Below, piece after piece: positions 13,955 through 17,147 of a stretch of DNA of 17,147 nucleotides. This DNA is from CAZNLL01 sp964573885 (GTDB lineage Bacteria; Desulfobacterota; DSM-4660; Desulfatiglandales; Desulfatiglandaceae): positions 1-17,147 of the forward strand of contig CAZNLL010000086.1 of the NCBI GenBank assembly GCA_964573885.1. The letters run 5' to 3'. The position numbers were made by a program, and so were the translations under genes. The notes below the pieces were generated by a model. The model saw only the letters and a program-made list of their open reading frames with translations. It did not search any database and had not been told where the DNA came from. Numbering within the stretch: position 1 is the stretch's first letter; the number at the start of each line of letters is the position of its first letter.

Positions 13955-15235
13955 TTAAAGGGATCCCTTGGTCGTCCTCTGTCGTGCCTTCCCAGGGGCC
14001 GCGATCCAAATGCATGCCATTGAAGCAACCATGGCAAAATAGATGAGGGGAAATATCCCGGCATAGCTCCCGGTCACATCAAATACAAGCCCCGCCAACC
14101 AGGGGCCGACAGCGCCCCCCACCACAAAGCCCCCCATGGCCACGCCGTTGATGACGCCGAAGTTCCTGCCGTGAAAAAGGTCGGCCGCAGTGGCTCCCAT
14201 GATGCTGGTGGTCATGCCGAAGGGAAGCCCAAAGGCAACGGCATAGGTATAAGGTACCCAGGGGACGGCCGTATCCCGTATGATCATAAAGACGATGACC
14301 CCAAACATGGCCACGGCCGAGGAGAGGCTGAAGGTGAGTTCCCGTCCGAGTTGGTCTGAGATGAAAGCACACAGGCTTCCCACAATGGAAAAGACACCAA
14401 AGAGGGCCACCACCTGGGCCGCGAAATCCTTGCTGTATCCCGCATCATTGAGGTAAGCCACCTGGTGCACCAGGAGGGTGTAGAGGTAAAACCCCAAAAA
14501 GAGGCACATGCCGATGAGCCCCCAGAAGCTGCGGGTCCGGGCTGCGGAGGTAAGCGCCTTGGCGGGGGACCTCTTTTCATAGAATAATTCTCCCGGCATG
14601 GCTTTTTCTTTAAGAATGTTTCCCTCTGCCAGGCCGTCCACCTCGAGCCCCTTTTCCTCGGGACGCTGCCTGTGAAAGATACCCGCAATCGGGGCCAGGA
14701 TGATCGCCGTAAAACCGGCAAACACCAGAAAAGCGCCTCGCCACCCAAACCGGTCTATCAGGCCTTGGACCACCGGTGCCAACAAGCTGCTGGCAAGGAT
14801 CCCCGTGTTGACAATGCCAATGGCCAGTCCTCGTTTTCTCAAGAACCAGTTGGGGATAACGGAGAGGTGGGGCACAAATCCCACAGCACAACTTCCAAAG
14901 GCCGTAAGGGCGATCACCACATAGAGTTGGCCTATGCCATTAATACGGCTGCACCCCGCCAGGGCAAGGCCCAGAAAAATTGCGCCACAGGGGACAACCC
15001 TTCTTATACCGAACCTGTCCACCAATCCTCCCACCACGGGTGCGCTCATGGCATAGACAATCAGATTGATGGAAAAGGCCAGGGCACAGGCCTCCCTGGT
15101 CCAGCCAAAATCCTCAAGGATGGCCACATAAAAAATGGAAAAGCTGTACCTCAGGGCATAGGCAATCACGTTGGAAACAAAGGCAACCCCCACGATGATC
15201 CAGCCGTAATAGAGTATGCTTCTCTGTCTTTCCAT
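13955..15235 (-). CDS. MFS transporter, oxalate/formate antiporter (OFA)-like
   Basis: A 426-residue, twelve-helix major facilitator. It starts ILYYGWIIVGVAFVSNVIAY and has the early LEDFGWTREACALAFSINLI segment characteristic of the OFA/monocarboxylate branch. VGGLVDRFGIRRV is the MFS loop 2-3 signature, and a long charged central loop (about 190-235) separates the two six-helix halves. The branch carries small mono- or dicarboxylates; substrate unknown. ATG at 15235 is preferred because AGGGGGA precedes it; an ATG eight codons upstream has no ribosome-binding site. It is the first gene of a minus-strand operon with the mutase subunits, so it probably imports the acid that the mutase pathway degrades. 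Confidence 0.87.
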   Translation of the reverse strand: MERQRSILYYGWIIVGVAFVSNVIAYALRYSFSIFYVAILEDFGWTREACALAFSINLIVYAMSAPVVGGLVDRFGIRRVVPCGAIFLGLALAGCSRINGIGQLYVVIALTAFGSCAVGFVPHLSVIPNWFLRKRGLAIGIVNTGILASSLLAPVVQGLIDRFGWRGAFLVFAGFTAIILAPIAGIFHRQRPEEKGLEVDGLAEGNILKEKAMPGELFYEKRSPAKALTSAARTRSFWGLIGMCLFLGFYLYTLLVHQVAYLNDAGYSKDFAAQVVALFGVFSIVGSLCAFISDQLGRELTFSLSSAVAMFGVIVFMIIRDTAVPWVPYTYAVAFGLPFGMTTSIMGATAADLFHGRNFGVINGVAMGGFVVGGAVGPWLAGLVFDVTGSYAGIFPLIYFAMVASMACIWIAAPGKARQRTTKGSL

Positions 15236-15279
15236 GCCTTCCCCCTTGGGCTTCGGCATCCATGCCTGTCTGTGGCTTC

Positions 15280-15291
15280 GGCCCGCGGGCC
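15280..15291. repeat. 12-bp GC-only palindrome between divergent genes
   Basis: GGCCCGCGGGCC is a perfect palindrome 45 bp upstream of the MFS start and 73 bp upstream of the Gdt1-like gene. Its position in a divergent promoter region makes an operator possible; a restriction-like chance palindrome is equally possible. Confidence 0.3.
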
Positions 15292-15302
15292 TTTCTAAGG
15301 GT

Positions 15303-15332
15303 TTGCCAGAGAGAGGATAAACATGATATTTA
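15303..15332 (+). promoter_or_regulatory. Likely promoter of the Gdt1-like gene
   Basis: TTGCCA (15303-15308), 18 bp, then TATTTA (15327-15332), 32 bp ahead of the start codon. Both boxes match consensus at four or five of six positions. Confidence 0.38.
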
Positions 15333-15363
15333 AAGACGATTTAATTTGAAAGGAGATTTTCCT

Positions 15364-15642
15364 ATGGATCTCAAGCTCATGCTTACCACCTTTGGGATGA
15401 TCTTTCTTGCGGAACTGGGGGACAAGACCCAACTGGCCACCATGGCCTTTTCCGCCCAGGGCAAGTCCCGTCTCGCCGTTTTCATAGGCTCCGCCGGTGC
15501 CCTGACCCTTACATCCCTTTTGGGTGTTCTTCTCGGAGCAGCGATCGCCAAGTTAATCCCTCCCGGCTATATCAAATCGGGCGCAGGCGCCCTCTTTGTG
15601 GCTCTCGGCCTGTGGATGCTCCTCTCCCCCGGCGGCGAATAA
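15364..15642 (+). CDS. Single-repeat Gdt1/TMEM165 (UPF0016) family membrane transporter
   Basis: A 92-residue protein with three hydrophobic helices (about 4-22, 32-56, 65-87). ELGDKTQLATMAF (16-28) is the E-x-G-D-K-T/S signature that forms the cation site in the family. Most members carry two inverted copies in about 190-210 residues; this one has only one, so it must dimerise, as proposed for other half-length bacterial homologues. Characterised relatives transport Mn2+, Ca2+ or protons (for example manganese exporters in Vibrio and cyanobacteria). The ATG at 15364 is chosen over an upstream TTG because GGAG lies 8 bases before it. A methyltransferase gene follows after 63 bp on the same strand. 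No second Gdt1 half is present in the window. Confidence 0.88.
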   Translation: MDLKLMLTTFGMIFLAELGDKTQLATMAFSAQGKSRLAVFIGSAGALTLTSLLGVLLGAAIAKLIPPGYIKSGAGALFVALGLWMLLSPGGE

Positions 15643-15705
15643 CCTTTCCACAGGGAGGCTCCCGGCGGGCAAAAAGCGCGTTTGGGTTTTTAGAAGGAGA
15701 AAAAA

Positions 15706-16380
15706 ATGCTCAAACCCGGTATTCGTTGCATAAAGAAAAAGGATCTTTTCTATATCGCCCATAGCGACCACCAGGTCAAAAAATATAAACCTTGGCTTGG
15801 GGACGCCTTTTCATTTCTCTACGATTTCATTATGAAAATCTCGGTCTTTCCCAAGAAACTGGGTGCAGACATGGGCCAACATTATGAGATCCTCAGCCGG
15901 GAGCTCAAGGATACCCATGCAAAGCCCACCCTTGAGCTGGGAACAGGCAGTGGCAGTGCCGTCCATTTCCTGCCGGTGGACAACCCTTACACAGGTACAG
16001 ACGTGAGTCCCGGACTCCTTAAAAAGGCCGTAAAGGCCTTTCACGCCACCGGCTTTGACCAGGCCGAGTTTTATGTGACCGGTGCGGATGACCTCCCCTT
16101 CAGGAATGATACCTTCTCCCTGTGCCTGTGCATCCTGTCACTCAATTTTTTTGGTGACGCCGGAGGGGTCTTCCAAGAAACAAAGAGGGTCCTGGTTCCT
16201 GGGGGTTTTTTTATCTGTAGCGTCCCCGTCCCGGAGCGCAACAGGCTTCAACGCACCATCAGGGGCAGGTTGTATTCAGAAAAGGAGTTGGCAAAGATAT
16301 GCGGTGAGACGGGTTTCAGGTTCGAAACCCTGCCCTTTGAAAACGGCGCCCTCCTTTATTTCAAGGCCATACTACAGTAA
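15706..16380 (+). CDS. Class I SAM-dependent methyltransferase (UbiE/Methyltransf_11-like)
   Basis: A 224-residue protein. LELGTGSGSAVHFLP (76-90) is the SAM-binding motif I, TGTDVSPGLLKKA (96-108) the acidic strand-2 motif, GADDLPFRNDTFSLCLCIL (about 125-143) motif II/III, and KRVLVPGGFFICSVP the post-III strand. An N-terminal helical extension (1-70) precedes the fold. The acceptor is not deducible: quinone, lipid or small-molecule substrates are all possible. AAGGAG lies 6 bases before the ATG. It is downstream of the Gdt1-like gene and overlaps the convergent flavoprotein gene by 9 bp at the 3' ends, so transcription from the two strands must meet here. Confidence 0.83.
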   Translation: MLKPGIRCIKKKDLFYIAHSDHQVKKYKPWLGDAFSFLYDFIMKISVFPKKLGADMGQHYEILSRELKDTHAKPTLELGTGSGSAVHFLPVDNPYTGTDVSPGLLKKAVKAFHATGFDQAEFYVTGADDLPFRNDTFSLCLCILSLNFFGDAGGVFQETKRVLVPGGFFICSVPVPERNRLQRTIRGRLYSEKELAKICGETGFRFETLPFENGALLYFKAILQ

Positions 16381-17147
16381 TGTCTGCAAGCGCCTGATTT
16401 CGGCTGATGCGGAGGAGACTGTCTCCTCAAGCAGTTCCCTGATGGACATGATCTCCCGAATCATACCTGCGACTTGTCCCATCATGAGGGAGCCCCATTC
16501 CACGTCTCCCTCCACTGCGGCCTTTCTGAGGGAGCCAATGGTAAAGGCGTCGATCTCCGATTTGGGCCGCCCTTCCCTTTCCATGTCAAGGACATGGCGG
16601 GATAATTGGTTTTTATAGACCCGGAATTGAAGGCCTGTAGTTCTGCCCGTCATGGTCGTCCCCGTGTCTTTTGCCCGGAGGACGGCCTCTTTGTAGTTGT
16701 CGTGAAGGGTGGCCTCCCGGGTGGCAAGGAAGCGCGTCCCCATCTGGATCCCTTCCGCCCCCAGGGCCAGGGCCGCGGCAAGCCCTTTTCCATCGGCGAC
16801 GCCCCCTGCGGCCACCACCGGCAGGTCCGTCTCTTCCACCACTTCCCTGACAAGGACCATGGTGGATATCTCGGCGGGACTGATATTACCCCCACCCTCG
16901 GCCCCCATGGCGATGATGCCGTCCACTCCCGCCTGGTTACACCGCTTGACCATGTCCACGGAAAAGACCACCTGAAAGAGGATGATCCCTCTTTTCTTGA
17001 CCGCCTCCGCATAGGGCAGGGGGTCCCCGGCGGAAAAGACAATGACCGGCACGCGTTCATCCATGGCAATGTCCAGGGCCTTTTGAGCCGTACCCAGTCT
17101 TAAGGGGATATTTACGGCAAAGGGCCTTTTGGTGGCCTCTCTGGTCT
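16372..17147 (-). CDS. Nitronate monooxygenase / FabK-like flavoprotein, C-terminal part (cut by window edge)
   Basis: 257 residues are visible, and the frame stays open to the window edge, beginning TREATKRPFAVNIPLRLGTA. The family barrel motifs follow: VPVIVFSAGDP, GIILFQVVFSVDMVKR, VDGIIAMGAEGGGN, LVREVVEETDLPVVAAGGVA and GAEGIQMGTRFLATREA, the last two being the FMN-phosphate-binding strands of 2-nitropropane dioxygenase-like enzymes. In true nitronate monooxygenases and FabK the loop reads EAGGH, with a catalytic histidine. Here it reads EGGGN, so the usual histidine is replaced by asparagine and the nitronate reaction is doubtful. Related flavoproteins are common in acyl-CoA catabolic clusters, where they may act as enoyl reductases. 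The 3' end overlaps the methyltransferase gene by 9 bp. Confidence 0.85.
   Translation of the reverse strand, partial: TREATKRPFAVNIPLRLGTAQKALDIAMDERVPVIVFSAGDPLPYAEAVKKRGIILFQVVFSVDMVKRCNQAGVDGIIAMGAEGGGNISPAEISTMVLVREVVEETDLPVVAAGGVADGKGLAAALALGAEGIQMGTRFLATREATLHDNYKEAVLRAKDTGTTMTGRTTGLQFRVYKNQLSRHVLDMEREGRPKSEIDAFTIGSLRKAAVEGDVEWGSLMMGQVAGMIREIMSIRELLEETVSSASAEIRRLQTLL

Noticed and set aside
13951..13970. AAGGGATCCCTT palindrome at the MFS stop codon as a terminator
   Set aside because: The stem has no loop and no T-run follows on the minus strand; the next gene of the operon starts 94 bp on, so read-through is expected.
13861..14064. N-terminal extension of the mutase large subunit
   Set aside because: The extra 68 codons overlap the MFS gene, read as low-complexity arginine/proline-rich sequence, and the ATG at 13860 has a good ribosome-binding site and family-typical N-terminus.
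1..17147. CRISPR arrays, tRNA or rRNA genes, phage genes
   Set aside because: I saw no regularly spaced repeats, no tRNA-like cloverleaf or conserved rRNA segments, and no structural or integrase genes in the window.

Overview
The window looks like a chromosomal segment from an anaerobic or facultatively anaerobic proteobacterium-like organism, most plausibly a Desulfobacterota (former deltaproteobacterium). This is an inference. It rests on a large multiheme cytochrome, a split cobalamin-dependent acyl-CoA mutase, an AtuA/DUF1446 protein and a cysteine-rich flavodoxin-like protein. There is no rRNA marker, so the taxon is not proven.

Layout. (1) Positions 1-1651 are an accessory, decayed region. 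On the minus strand lies a type II toxin-antitoxin pair (ribbon-helix-helix antitoxin, MazF/PemK toxin), followed 30 bp later by the first 30 codons of a likely nucleotidyltransferase. A 7-bp-armed inverted repeat just upstream of the antitoxin is a probable autoregulatory operator. Next to it is what I read as the last ~80 nt (domains V-VI) of a group II intron, abutting a glycosyltransferase gene cut off after about 70 codons. About 590 bp of gene-poor DNA with inverted repeats and a possible frameshifted small gene follows. (2) Positions 1652-5774, plus strand, carry an FMN-reductase-like flavoprotein with a C-terminal zinc ribbon, a YgjP-type metallopeptidase, a large fused membrane cytochrome (one N-terminal c-heme motif, membrane helices, cytochrome b5-like domain, then an eight-CxxCH HAO-like domain) and a small cupin. 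A TTGAC-N4-GTCAA palindrome lies between the cytochrome and the cupin. (3) Positions 6016-11489 hold a minus-strand LCM-type methyltransferase, then plus-strand AtuA/DUF1446 protein, YdfG-like short-chain dehydrogenase and MscS channel. (4) Positions 11763-15235, minus strand, form a compact operon: MFS carboxylate-type transporter, acyl-CoA mutase large subunit, and a separate B12-binding small subunit. (5) Positions 15364-17147 contain a single-repeat Gdt1/UPF0016 transporter, a class I methyltransferase, and the 3' part of a nitronate-monooxygenase-like flavoprotein on the opposite strand.

How the genes may work together. The transporter-mutase-B12 operon, the AtuA protein, the dehydrogenase and the NMO/FabK-like flavoprotein suggest uptake and degradation of an unusual (branched or isoprenoid-like) acid through CoA thioesters. 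The mutase active site appears to differ from methylmalonyl-CoA mutase, so the substrate is open. Separately, the fused HAO-like cytochrome may couple a membrane electron source directly to periplasmic reduction of a nitrogen oxide or similar small molecule. The palindrome upstream of the cupin fits a CRP/FNR-family (possibly HcpR-type) nitrosative-stress regulator.

Most promising for novelty: the HAO-like/b5/membrane fusion cytochrome, the mutase with altered active-site residues, and the isolated group II intron 3' end that terminates a truncated gene.
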